Shown here: in pieces, positions 15,734-23,031 of the stretch
How the letters are laid out: every line of letters starts with the position of its first letter
Numbering within the stretch: position 1 is the stretch's first letter
Assembly: GCA_051746665.1 (NCBI GenBank)
Contig: JBNJFG010000008.1
Span: 1 to 50,579, forward strand
Direction: 5' to 3'
Length of the DNA stretch: 50,579 nt
Source: Halanaerobium sp051746665
GTDB lineage: Bacteria; Bacillota; Halanaerobiia; Halanaerobiales; Halanaerobiaceae
The notes under the pieces: model-generated
Told to the model about the DNA's origin: nothing
What the model saw: only the letters and a program-made list of their open reading frames with translations
The model's database searches: none
Made by a program: the position numbers and the translations under genes

Positions 15734-17983
15734 ATGGTTACTTTAGTTATTACAGAAATAGATAAAAGTATTGGCCCAGGTGATATAGTGGGTGCTTTTA
15801 TAAATGAAGCTGGGACAGGAAGCGACGATATTGGTAAAATTAATATAGATAAAAAAAGAAAAAAAGCGGAAGTGGAAGTTAATTGGGAATCAGCTGCTAA
15901 GATTATAGAAGCAATGGATAACAATCAGATTGGTGGAGTTCAGGTCCATGTAGAAGCTAAAGATCCAGATGATTTAATTGATAAAGATATTATTAATTAT
16001 TTCAATAAATTTCAGGGACTGGTTGAATTAGAAAGGCAGGAAGAGATTGATAGACATAAATTAGAGATTAAATATTTATCCCCAAGAGAACGACAGGCTA
16101 AAGGAAGAACTTTATTAAATCTGCATGGCAAGGATAACGGGAATACATTTGGTCATCGACCTTTAGTTAAATTCACTTCAAAGTATAAAGGTGAAAAATT
16201 AGCAGAAACTCAGATTACTCCTGGTGATTTAGTCATGATTAGTTTAAATAAACCATTACATCCTAACAATCCTACAGGAACAGTAGTTGAAAAAACTGCT
16301 TATTCTATTACAGTTGCATTTGAAAGCTATCCACCTGAGTTTATATATAATAAAGGAGTCAGACTTGATTTATTTGTTAATGATACTAGTTTCCAAAGGA
16401 TGTTTTCTGCTTTAGAAAAAATTAAGCATCCTGAAAGTGAAATGCAGAAAAGGAAAAGAGATATTTTGCTTGGTAGAAAAAAAGCTGAAATAAGCGATAG
16501 TTTAGATTTAGAACTAGAATATTTAAATGAATCTCAAATTAAAGCAGTAGAAAATGCACTGGCTGCTGAAGATATATATTTAATTCAGGGACCTCCGGGA
16601 ACTGGTAAAACTGTAACAGCGGTTGAATTAATCAGCAAAGCAGTCGAAAAAGGAGATAAAGTGCTGGCAGCAGCAGATTCGAATACTGCAGTTGATAATT
16701 TATTAGAACTGCTGGCCGAAAAGGGCCTTAATGTAATTAGGATTGGTCATCCAATAAGAGTTAATGAAAAATTAAGAGAGCACACTTTAGATGAAATTGT
16801 ACTGGAACATCAAGATTATCTTGAAGCAGAAAAATTAAGAGATGAAGTTTCAGATTTAATTAATAAACAGGAATCATATATTTATCCTGGAGGTAAATAC
16901 AGAAGAGGACTTTCTGATCAAGAAATAAAAAATTATGCAGAAAAAGATTTAGAACATCATGTTAGAGGCATTAGTCCAGAAGTTATTGAAGAAATGGCAG
17001 TTTGGCTGGAACTTCAAGAAAAAATAGATAAATATTTTAAAGAAATTGAAAGACTGGAAAATAAAGCAGTAGAAGAATTGCTTGATGAAGCTGATATTAT
17101 ATGTACAACTAATATCACAGCAGGATCTGAACTTTTGCAGAATAGAACATTTGATTTAAGTGTGATTGATGAGGCCACACAAGCAACTCAACCTGCAGCT
17201 TTAATTCCTTATTTAAAGTCTAATAAAACGATATTAATTGGCGATCATAAGCAGCTGCCGCCAACAGTAGTCAATCAAGAAGCTGCTGAAAAAGGTTTAA
17301 GTATTTCATTATTTGAAAAATTAATTGAAACTTATCAAACAGATTTGAGTTCTTTACTTGAAATTCAATATAGAATGAATAGAGAGATTATGGGTTTTTC
17401 TAGCATCTATTTTTATGATAATAGTTTAAAAGCAGCTGAATCTGCAGCTGATCAAAAGTTAAGTGATCTTGGTCTTGAAATAGAAGAAGATAATTGTTTT
17501 ACAGCTAAGTCCTTAAAATCAGAATATCCACTTGTGTTTTTGGATACTAAAGAAATGAGAGCTAATGAAAGATCTTTTGAGGGTTCTAATTCTTATGATA
17601 ATCCAGTAGAATCAGAGATTGTGTTGGATATACTTGATAGAGCAATAAAATCTTCATTAACTGAAAATAATATTGCTGTAATTGCTGCTTATAAAGATCA
17701 GGTAGATTTAATTAATCAGCATAATAAATTTAAAGATGTAGAAATAGACACAGTTGATGCTTTTCAAGGAAGAGAAAAAGATATGATTATCTTTTCTGCT
17801 GTTAGAAGTAATGATGATAATAATATAGGGTTTTTAAGAGATCTTCGCCGTCTAAATGTAGCTTTGACTAGAGCAAAAAGAAAAATGATTTTTATAGGTG
17901 ATAGTACTACAATTTCTAAAAATGATGCCTATGCTAAACTTATAAAATACATTAAACAAAGTGGTCTTTATTATAAACTGTAG
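15734..17983 (+). CDS. SF1B (UPF1/IGHMBP2-like) helicase with N-terminal DbpA-type RNA-binding domain
   Basis: A 749-aa protein with an unusual layout. Residues 1-75 resemble the DbpA/YxiN RNA-binding domain: GPGDIVGAFINEAG, DDIGKINI, a short strand, then IGGVQVHVE. Residues about 90-230 form the beta-barrel/stalk region of IGHMBP2-like helicases. The motor follows: motif I GPPGTGKT (about 285-292), Ia SNTAVDNLLE, II DEAT, III LIGDHKQLPP, IV QYRMNREIM, V DAFQGREKDMII, VI LNVALTRAK. Such motors unwind RNA or DNA 5'-to-3'. The fused domain in DEAD-box relatives recognises 23S rRNA hairpin 92, so a ribosome-assembly or RNA repair role is possible. ATG 15734 follows GGAGGTG. Confidence 0.85.
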   Translation: MVTLVITEIDKSIGPGDIVGAFINEAGTGSDDIGKINIDKKRKKAEVEVNWESAAKIIEAMDNNQIGGVQVHVEAKDPDDLIDKDIINYFNKFQGLVELERQEEIDRHKLEIKYLSPRERQAKGRTLLNLHGKDNGNTFGHRPLVKFTSKYKGEKLAETQITPGDLVMISLNKPLHPNNPTGTVVEKTAYSITVAFESYPPEFIYNKGVRLDLFVNDTSFQRMFSALEKIKHPESEMQKRKRDILLGRKKAEISDSLDLELEYLNESQIKAVENALAAEDIYLIQGPPGTGKTVTAVELISKAVEKGDKVLAAADSNTAVDNLLELLAEKGLNVIRIGHPIRVNEKLREHTLDEIVLEHQDYLEAEKLRDEVSDLINKQESYIYPGGKYRRGLSDQEIKNYAEKDLEHHVRGISPEVIEEMAVWLELQEKIDKYFKEIERLENKAVEELLDEADIICTTNITAGSELLQNRTFDLSVIDEATQATQPAALIPYLKSNKTILIGDHKQLPPTVVNQEAAEKGLSISLFEKLIETYQTDLSSLLEIQYRMNREIMGFSSIYFYDNSLKAAESAADQKLSDLGLEIEEDNCFTAKSLKSEYPLVFLDTKEMRANERSFEGSNSYDNPVESEIVLDILDRAIKSSLTENNIAVIAAYKDQVDLINQHNKFKDVEIDTVDAFQGREKDMIIFSAVRSNDDNNIGFLRDLRRLNVALTRAKRKMIFIGDSTTISKNDAYAKLIKYIKQSGLYYKL

Positions 17984-18103
17984 TTCTTATTAATTATAAT
18001 TAAATAAATCAAATCCAAATATTATATTTAATTGGATAGTTTTACAAAGCTATAAAAATTAAACTAAATCCTGTAATATCAGCAATCTTGAGTGATATTT
18101 AAA
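17984..18103 (+). other. Intergenic region with two inverted repeats
   Basis: No coding frame is supported. ATCCAA (18013-18018) faces TTGGAT (18032-18037) and could be a weak terminator for the helicase gene (short T-run after it). AATATCA (18075-18081) faces TGATATT (18093-18099), a perfect 7-bp repeat with an 11-nt spacer ending 4 nt upstream of the next -35 box, so it may be an operator. Confidence 0.4.
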
Positions 18104-18132
18104 TTGACACTTGATAGTATTTGAGATATAAT
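18104..18132 (+). promoter_or_regulatory. Perfect consensus SigA promoter upstream of the mini-antitoxin ORF
   Basis: TTGACA (18104-18109), 17 nt, TATAAT (18127-18132). Predicted start near 18139, giving a leader of about 45 nt before the GTG start. Confidence 0.9.
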
Positions 18133-18183
18133 TATATTGTCTGAAATTGTTTGAAAATCATTTTATAATGAGGTGGTCAAAAA

Positions 18184-18330
18184 GTGGAGAGGCTGCGCCG
18201 CAAGAAAAATTTTAGTAAAAGCGAAAAAGAAGAAATTGCCAGAAGAATGGTCAGAGGCTATGAAAAAATGTCTGCAGTAAATGATGATCTTATTCAAAAT
18301 CTTTCTCTACTTAAGGATGGGGCTAATTAG
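18184..18330 (+). CDS. 48-aa peptide resembling the toxin-binding region of EndoAI-type antitoxins
   Basis: GTG 18184 follows AGGTGG (18171-18176). The peptide has a basic N-terminus (MERLRRKKNFSKSEK) and then ARRMVRGYEKMSAVNDDLIQ. That stretch matches the toxin-contacting helix of the antitoxin next door (VRNHLRDGYKKMAGLNQQL) and, from memory, the same region of Bacillus EndoAI (RRGYMEMAKIN). No ribbon-helix-helix DNA-binding domain precedes it. The gene has its own consensus promoter and terminator, so it is not an obvious fragment of the following gene. It may bind the EndoA toxin as a minimal antidote, or it may be a decaying duplicate. No experimental function is known to me. Confidence 0.65.
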   Translation: MERLRRKKNFSKSEKEEIARRMVRGYEKMSAVNDDLIQNLSLLKDGAN

Positions 18331-18350
18331 TCTCATCTTTTTTTCTTCTT
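18316..18350 (+). terminator. Rho-independent terminator overlapping the mini-antitoxin stop codon
   Basis: GATGGGGC (18316-18323) pairs with GTCTCATC (18330-18337) with two GU wobbles and a 6-nt loop, followed by seven T and more T-rich sequence. The stop codon lies in the loop/3' arm, so the transcript is about 200 nt. Confidence 0.8.
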
Positions 18351-18372
18351 TTAAAGAATAAAAATAATTTTA

Positions 18373-18400
18373 TTGAATATTTCAAAGTAAATGATATAAT
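18373..18400 (+). promoter_or_regulatory. Promoter for the EndoAI-EndoA operon
   Basis: TTGAAT (18373-18378), 16 nt, TATAAT (18395-18400) with TG at 18392-18393 (extended -10). The start would be about 27 nt before the antitoxin TTG, so the two units are transcribed separately. Confidence 0.75.
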
Positions 18401-18433
18401 AAAGACAGTCTACAAACAGTGGAGGTGGGTCTG

Positions 18434-18730
18434 TTGACAAAAAGAAGAAAACTTAGCATTGAACTTCCAGAATGTTTATTGGAAGAAATGGAGCAATATT
18501 GTAAAAATAATAACCAAAAACAAAATAATTTTTTGAATCAGGCAATAAAATTTTATTTAAAAGAAATTAAAAAAGAAGAAGTTCGTAATCATCTGCGTGA
18601 TGGATATAAAAAAATGGCCGGTCTTAATCAGCAGTTAGCTGATGAAGGATTATCAAGTGAGTGTTATTCTTATTTATGTTATGAGCAAAGACTGGTGGAG
18701 TGTGAAAAAATTGAAAGTAAAAAGGGGTGA
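18434..18730 (+). CDS. ndoAI: EndoAI (MazE-like) ribbon-helix-helix antitoxin
   Basis: This is the antitoxin of a MazEF-type module. The 98-aa protein has an N-terminal ribbon-helix-helix DNA-binding domain (about 1-45: KLSIELPECLLEEMEQYC, then NQAIKFYLKE) and a C-terminal toxin-binding segment (VRNHLRDGYKKMAGLNQQLADE, about 56-77). Together these give DNA-binding autoregulation and neutralisation of EndoA. The preferred start is TTG 18434, 8 nt after GGAGG; GTG 18419 overlaps the SD. The end overlaps the toxin gene by 20 nt. The family is named ndoAI/ydcD in Bacillus. Confidence 0.88.
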   Translation: MTKRRKLSIELPECLLEEMEQYCKNNNQKQNNFLNQAIKFYLKEIKKEEVRNHLRDGYKKMAGLNQQLADEGLSSECYSYLCYEQRLVECEKIESKKG

Positions 18731-19061
18731 TGTTTTTTACGCAAATTTAAATCCAGTTGTAGGATCTGAACAGGGTGGTGTAAGGCCAGTTCTTGTTATC
18801 CAAAATGATATTGGTAATAAATATAGTCCTACCGTCATTGTTGCAGCAATTACTTCTAGAATTAATAAAGCTAAATTACCCACTCATGTTGAAATACCTG
18901 CTGGGTATACTAATTTAGATAAAGATTCAGTTGTTTTATTAGAACAAATCAGAACATTAGACAAAAAAAGATTACAGCGTCATATAGCACATTTAGGTGA
19001 AGATGTAATTGAGGATATTAATCAATCATTAGAAATCAGTTTAGGTTTAATAGATTTATAG
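18711..19061 (+). CDS. ndoA: EndoA/MazF-type endoribonuclease toxin
   Basis: This is a sequence-specific mRNA interferase. From TTG 18711 the protein has 116 aa, the usual length of EndoA. It begins MKVKRGDVFYANLNPVVGSE and continues with GGVRPVLVIQND, PTVIVAAITSR, LPTHVEIPAG and the VVLLEQIRTLDKKRL block with the conserved Arg and Thr near the active site. Longer in-frame starts (ATG 18642, GTG 18702) are less likely: the first gives an alien extension and the second is too close to GGTGGAG. Translation overlaps the antitoxin, coupling the pair. All expected motifs are intact, so the toxin is probably functional. Confidence 0.94.
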   Translation: MKVKRGDVFYANLNPVVGSEQGGVRPVLVIQNDIGNKYSPTVIVAAITSRINKAKLPTHVEIPAGYTNLDKDSVVLLEQIRTLDKKRLQRHIAHLGEDVIEDINQSLEISLGLIDL

Positions 19062-19095
19062 AAAATATTATTTTAGTAACAAGAGATTTCTTTTC

Positions 19096-19124
19096 TTGAC
19101 AGTGTGAAAATAATATCATATACT
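19096..19124 (+). promoter_or_regulatory. Promoter of the hydrogenase operon
   Basis: TTGACA (19096-19101), 17 nt, TATACT (19119-19124). A leader of about 110 nt would follow, containing a small inverted repeat AGTGA/TCACT (about 19152-19166) and a Rex-like sequence at 19177-19195. A second, weaker candidate is TTGCAA (19197-19202), 17 nt, TATTAT (19220-19225). Confidence 0.75.
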
Positions 19125-19243
19125 TTTATTATATAATTTTTTATTGGGTTAAGTGAATTTTATCACTATATTCTATTTGTGGAAATATTTAACAGATTGC
19201 AAAAATAGAAAAAATAAGTTATTATTAAGTGTGGAGGTTAAAA

Positions 19244-19651
19244 ATGAAACTTAAAACTATGAAAGCTCTTCTAAAAACAGAAACTATTTTTGAAGATTGT
19301 GGAATAATCGATGACCATGAGATTGAAAATGCCTGTGGAGAAGATCTTGAGATAAAAAATGCCTGTGGAGCAGATTTAATGAGTGATGTACTTGCTTTTT
19401 CAAATGAAAAAACACTGCTGCTTACTGGCTTAACAAATCCTCAGGTTGTTCGCACAGCAGAGATGGTTGAAATTAAAGTAATTGTATTTGTTAGAGGGAA
19501 ACAACCTCAAATTGAGACAATATCTTTAGCAAATCAATTAAATATTTGTCTTTATTCTACAGAGAAACCTTTATTTGAAGCTTGTGGTATTTTATATAAA
19601 AATGGAATTGGACCTGAAGAGATGAATTATATAGAAGAAACCTCCAAATAA
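19244..19651 (+). CDS. DRTGG-domain protein with a duplicated motif
   Basis: A 135-aa DRTGG-type domain, often found beside [FeFe] hydrogenase genes in Clostridia and Thermotogales and related to a domain in HPr kinase and phosphotransacetylase. The segment CGADLMSDVLAF and the later LTGLTNPQVVRTAEM and VFVRGKQPQ fit the family. A 10-residue unit occurs twice in tandem (residues 26-35 and 36-45, EIxNACGxDL), whereas I expect one copy. ATG 19244 follows GGAGG; GTG 19229 lies upstream of that SD. It is the first gene of the operon. A nucleotide-sensing role is a guess. Confidence 0.75.
   Translation: MKLKTMKALLKTETIFEDCGIIDDHEIENACGEDLEIKNACGADLMSDVLAFSNEKTLLLTGLTNPQVVRTAEMVEIKVIVFVRGKQPQIETISLANQLNICLYSTEKPLFEACGILYKNGIGPEEMNYIEETSK
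19319..19378 (+). repeat. Tandem 30-bp coding duplication inside the DRTGG gene
   Basis: Two adjacent 30-bp units, 19319-19348 and 19349-19378, both encode EIxNACGxDL and share GCCTGTGGA. The length is an exact multiple of three, so the frame is kept. Several synonymous and replacement differences suggest that it is not brand new. Confidence 0.85.
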
Positions 19652-19674
19652 TTTTTTAGGAGTTGATTTATTCT

Positions 19675-20103
19675 TTGCAAAAACAGCAAATATTAAGTAA
19701 AGAAATTGAGAGCTTTGATTTTCAAAGTGGAGGAGAAGCCTCCAGCAATTTGAAAAATATTTTGCGCAAATTAGGAGTTCCATCAAAAATTGTTCGTCAG
19801 ACAGCAATTATTACCTATGAACTAGAAATGAATGTTGTAATTCACTCTCTGGGAGGAGAAATCACTGCTTTTATTTCTGAAGATGAACTTGAAATAAGGG
19901 TTGATGATAAAGGACCTGGTATAGAAGATCTAGATAAAGCTTTTACAGCAGGTTTTTCTACTGCTAGTAATGAAATTCGTGAAATGGGTTTTGGAGCTGG
20001 AATGGGTCTGGTCAATGTTAAAAGACATGCAGATCAAATTGATGTAAAATCTTCTTCAGAAAATGGAACACATATAAAAGTAAAAATAAAACTAGTAGAT
20101 TAA
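19675..20103 (+). CDS. Anti-sigma-factor-like ATP-binding protein (RsbW/SpoIIAB HATPase fold)
   Basis: A single GHKL ATPase domain of about 142 aa without a histidine phosphotransfer domain. The N-box is TYELEMNVVIHS, the G1 box DDKGPGIEDL and the G2 region GFGAGMGLVNVKRHAD; these bind ATP-Mg. Such proteins resemble RsbW-type serine kinases. TTG 19675 is chosen; TTG 19663 directly abuts AGGAG and is too close. The start is less certain than for its neighbours. The target is unknown; it lies between a DRTGG protein and a putative sensory hydrogenase, which suggests that it is part of a local signalling chain. Confidence 0.78.
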   Translation: MQKQQILSKEIESFDFQSGGEASSNLKNILRKLGVPSKIVRQTAIITYELEMNVVIHSLGGEITAFISEDELEIRVDDKGPGIEDLDKAFTAGFSTASNEIREMGFGAGMGLVNVKRHADQIDVKSSSENGTHIKVKIKLVD

Positions 20104-20131
20104 TGTTGATAAATTTTGCAGGAGGTTAATG

Positions 20132-21466
20132 ATGACCAAAAAACATTCTGTGCTTTTAAAAGAAGAAAAGTGTGAGGGATGTACAAACTGTGTTAAAGGT
20201 TGTCCAACAAAAGCAATACGAGTCCATCATGGAAAAGCCTGGATCAAAGAAGATTTATGCATAGATTGTGCAGAATGTATAAGGGCTTGCGAGTATCATG
20301 CTAAATATACTAAAACAGATGAGCTAAAAGATATTGTTGAATCTAAATATCCCATTTTATTAATACCTCCAAGTTTTTACAGCCAATTTAATAAAAATAT
20401 ATCTGCACAAAAAATAAAAAAAGCAATTTTAAACTTAGGTTTTAAAGCTGTATTTGATGTAGCAGATGCAGCTGCTGCTTTATCGCGTAAAACACTTGAT
20501 TTTTTAAATGAAAATTCTGGCAGTTACATCTCTACTTCCTGTCCAGTAATTGTAAGGTTAATTAAACTGCAATTCCCCGAGTTAATTGAAATGTTAATAC
20601 CTCTAAAATCTCCAGTAGAATTGATAGCCGAAAGACTCGAAAAAAAATTTAAAGAAGAAAAAAATATAAAAGCAGATATTTTCTTTTTGACTCCATGTCC
20701 TGCTAAATTAACCACAGTAGAAAGAGCTATCGGCCAAAAAGAAAGTTTTTTAACTGGAGCAATAGGAGTTGAAAACATATACAAAAAAATTTATAATTCG
20801 CTGTCAGATATTGAAATTGATGAAGAAAAAAATGAATTAATAACTCTGGCTACAATCTGGGGAAGTGAAGGTGGAGAACAAAACATCTTAAAATCATGGC
20901 AGGATATAAGTACTTTAAGTGTATCAGGAATTAGAGAAGTGAAAAAATTATTAAACGAAATCGAAAGAAATAATATAGCAGATTCAATTAAATATTTTGA
21001 ATTAACTTCCTGTATTGATGGCTGTATAGGTGGAGTATTGAATGTTATTAATCCTTTTCAAGCAAAATTCAATTTAGAACAGCGAATAAAAAAGATTAAG
21101 GAAATTTCTCAAAGTGTAAAATTGGATCTAAATAAAACTGATGATGATTTTTATAACTTTGCTCTCCCAGATAAAATCACTGCTGATAATCTTTCTAAAC
21201 TTGATGAAGATTTTAAAAAAGCTATGGAAAAATTGGAACAGCTGCAGAAAGAAATTGGACTTTTACCTGGTTTAGATTGTGCAGCTTGTGGAGCTCCAGA
21301 CTGTAAAACATTTGCTGAAGATATTGTCAATGGACGCGCTAACAGATCTGACTGTATTTTTATGTTAAGACAGCAGTTAGGTGAAATGGCAGATAATCTC
21401 TCAAATCTGGCAAATGAGCTTCCACCTGTGATGGGATCTAAAAAGGAGGATACAAATGACAGTTAA
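20132..21466 (+). CDS. Putative sensory [FeFe] hydrogenase (HydS/group D-like)
   Basis: A 444-aa protein: two [4Fe-4S] ferredoxin motifs at the N-terminus (C14/17/20/24 and C43/46/49/53), an H-cluster domain (about 70-330) and a C-terminal CAACGAPDC iron-sulphur domain (about 380-400). The H-cluster ligands are kept: TSCP (C137), TPCPAK (C189), and C294 and C298 in CIDGCIGG. The proton-relay cysteine of the usual TSCCP is replaced by serine, and the MPC motif reads TPC. These changes are typical of low-activity, putatively sensory hydrogenases. ATG 20129 is an alternative start; 20132 is better spaced from AGGAGG. It overlaps the next gene by 11 nt. Confidence 0.82.
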   Translation: MTKKHSVLLKEEKCEGCTNCVKGCPTKAIRVHHGKAWIKEDLCIDCAECIRACEYHAKYTKTDELKDIVESKYPILLIPPSFYSQFNKNISAQKIKKAILNLGFKAVFDVADAAAALSRKTLDFLNENSGSYISTSCPVIVRLIKLQFPELIEMLIPLKSPVELIAERLEKKFKEEKNIKADIFFLTPCPAKLTTVERAIGQKESFLTGAIGVENIYKKIYNSLSDIEIDEEKNELITLATIWGSEGGEQNILKSWQDISTLSVSGIREVKKLLNEIERNNIADSIKYFELTSCIDGCIGGVLNVINPFQAKFNLEQRIKKIKEISQSVKLDLNKTDDDFYNFALPDKITADNLSKLDEDFKKAMEKLEQLQKEIGLLPGLDCAACGAPDCKTFAEDIVNGRANRSDCIFMLRQQLGEMADNLSNLANELPPVMGSKKEDTNDS

Positions 21467-21785
21467 AGAGTTGGTAGATTTATTTGATCTTGAAATAGTT
21501 GCTGGGCCGAATTTAGAAAAAGAAATTGATGGTGTTTATATTGGTGATTTATTAAGTAATGTTATGGCAAGAGCAGAAAAAGATAATCTATGGTTAACAG
21601 TTCAGGGTCACCAAAATGTTGTTGCAGTAGCTTTATTAGTTGAACTTTCTGCTGTTATACTGGTGGAAGATTTTGAATATGAAAAAAATGCTGTGCAAAG
21701 GGCCTGTCAAAAAGGAGTTAATCTTTTAAAAACAAAAAACAAAAGCTATTCTCTGGCCTGTAAATTTTGTGAAAGCAAAATATAA
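21456..21785 (+). CDS. Second DRTGG-domain protein
   Basis: A 109-aa DRTGG-type protein with IDGVYIGDLLSNVMARA (matching the DLMSDVLAF region of its paralogue), LWLTVQGHQNVVAVALL and a C-terminal pair CKFC at the end. ATG 21456 overlaps the sensory hydrogenase gene by 11 nt and follows GGAGG; the stop abuts the PHP gene. Close packing suggests stoichiometric expression with its neighbours. Biochemical function is unknown. Confidence 0.78.
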   Translation: MTVKELVDLFDLEIVAGPNLEKEIDGVYIGDLLSNVMARAEKDNLWLTVQGHQNVVAVALLVELSAVILVEDFEYEKNAVQRACQKGVNLLKTKNKSYSLACKFCESKI

Positions 21786-22526
21786 ATGATTAAATTAAAA
21801 GCTGATCTTCATCTTCATTCTGTTTTATCTCCCTGTGGTGATTTATTAATGACCCCGGCTGAGATAATAAGAAAAGCAAAAAAAGAAGAAATAGATGTAT
21901 TAGCTCTGACAGATCATAATAGTGCTGAAAATGTAGAAGTTTTTCAGTATTTTGCTAAACAAAGCAATTTGGAAATTATTCCTGCAATGGAGACTGAAAC
22001 AAAAGAAGAAATTCATATTTTATGTTATTTTCCTGATATAAAAAGTCTCTTAAAATGGCAGGAAATTATATATAACAATCTTTCTGATCAAGAAAATGAT
22101 GAAGATTTTTTTGGACCTCAAATTAAATGTGATTATAATGATGATTATCAATCGAAAATAAAACATCTGCTGGCAGCTTCTGTGGATTTAAGCTTAGAAA
22201 AATGTGTGAGGGAAGTTAAAAAATTAGGTGGTTTAGTTGTACCTTCTCATTTGGATAGAAAACATAGTATTATTTCTCAATTAGGATTTATGCCGCCAGA
22301 GCTTAATTTTATTACAGTTGAGATATCAAAAAATACTAATCCAGAAGCTATTTTAAAAAAATTTCCACAGTTTGAAAAATTTCAGTTTATGCAGAACTCT
22401 GATAGTCATTATCTTAAAGAAATTAAAGCATACCAAAATCTTATAGTTGAAAATTTTTCTTTTTCAGAATTTAAAAAAGCTGTAGAAAAAAAAGAAGGTA
22501 GAAAAATTGAACTTATTAAAACATAA
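21786..22526 (+). CDS. PHP-domain phosphoesterase
   Basis: A 246-aa PHP (polymerase and histidinol phosphatase) family metal-dependent phosphoesterase. The metal-binding motifs are DLHLHSVLSPCGD near the N-terminus, LTDHNSAENV, VPSHLDRK and NSDSHYLKEI at the C-terminal end. Substrates of such stand-alone PHP proteins include nucleoside or nucleotide phosphates. ATG 21786 starts on the base after the previous stop. Its place in the hydrogenase operon is a recurrent arrangement in anaerobes, and the reason is not known to me. Confidence 0.85.
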   Translation: MIKLKADLHLHSVLSPCGDLLMTPAEIIRKAKKEEIDVLALTDHNSAENVEVFQYFAKQSNLEIIPAMETETKEEIHILCYFPDIKSLLKWQEIIYNNLSDQENDEDFFGPQIKCDYNDDYQSKIKHLLAASVDLSLEKCVREVKKLGGLVVPSHLDRKHSIISQLGFMPPELNFITVEISKNTNPEAILKKFPQFEKFQFMQNSDSHYLKEIKAYQNLIVENFSFSEFKKAVEKKEGRKIELIKT

Positions 22527-22547
22527 TTTTCAAGGAGGTAATTATTG

Positions 22548-23030
22548 ATGGCAGAAATGACAAAGGAAAAACTAGAGGAATATTTAAAACCGTTACAAGA
22601 AATTTTATCAAGATATGAAAAAAAAGAAAGATATTTAATTCCTGTTTTACAGGAAGCACAGGAAGAGTATGGTTATTTACCTGAAGAAGTAATGAAAGAA
22701 ATAGCACTGGGCTTAAACCTATCTCTGAGTCAGGTTTATGGAGTTGTTACATTTTACAGTCAATTTCACCAGGAACCAAGAGGTAATAATATAATTAGAG
22801 TTTGTATGGGAACAGCCTGCCATGTTCGTGGTGGAGGCGCAATTCTAGATGCAATTAAAGACGAATTGGGCATTGACGCCGGAGAAACAACTGATGATTT
22901 AGAATTTACACTTGAATCAGTAGCCTGTATTGGTGCTTGTGGTCTGGCTCCAGTAATTATGGTTAATGATGATACTCATGGACGATTAACTCCAGAAAAA
23001 ATTCCAGAAATCATGGCACAGTATCAGTAA
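22548..23030 (+). CDS. hydC: NADH-dependent [FeFe] hydrogenase subunit HydC/HndA (NuoE-like)
   Basis: This is the small electron-transfer subunit of the bifurcating hydrogenase, with a thioredoxin-like [2Fe-2S] ferredoxin. The 160-aa protein has the NuoE features LIPVLQEAQEEYGYLP, VYGVVTFYSQF, and the four cluster cysteines in CMGTACHVRGG (two) and CIGACGLAP (two). The preferred start is ATG 22548, 9 nt after AAGGAGG; TTG 22545 is in frame. It works with HydB and HydA downstream. Confidence 0.95.
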   Translation: MAEMTKEKLEEYLKPLQEILSRYEKKERYLIPVLQEAQEEYGYLPEEVMKEIALGLNLSLSQVYGVVTFYSQFHQEPRGNNIIRVCMGTACHVRGGGAILDAIKDELGIDAGETTDDLEFTLESVACIGACGLAPVIMVNDDTHGRLTPEKIPEIMAQYQ

Positions 23031-23031
23031 A

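Noticed and set aside
15613..15924. Minus-strand open frame of 103 codons across the dcd-helicase junction
   Set aside because: It overlaps two well-supported genes antisense, shows no family motif and has no SD.
18642..18710. Longer N-terminus for the EndoA toxin starting at ATG 18642
   Set aside because: The extra 23 residues have no counterpart in EndoA; TTG 18711 gives the standard 116-aa protein.
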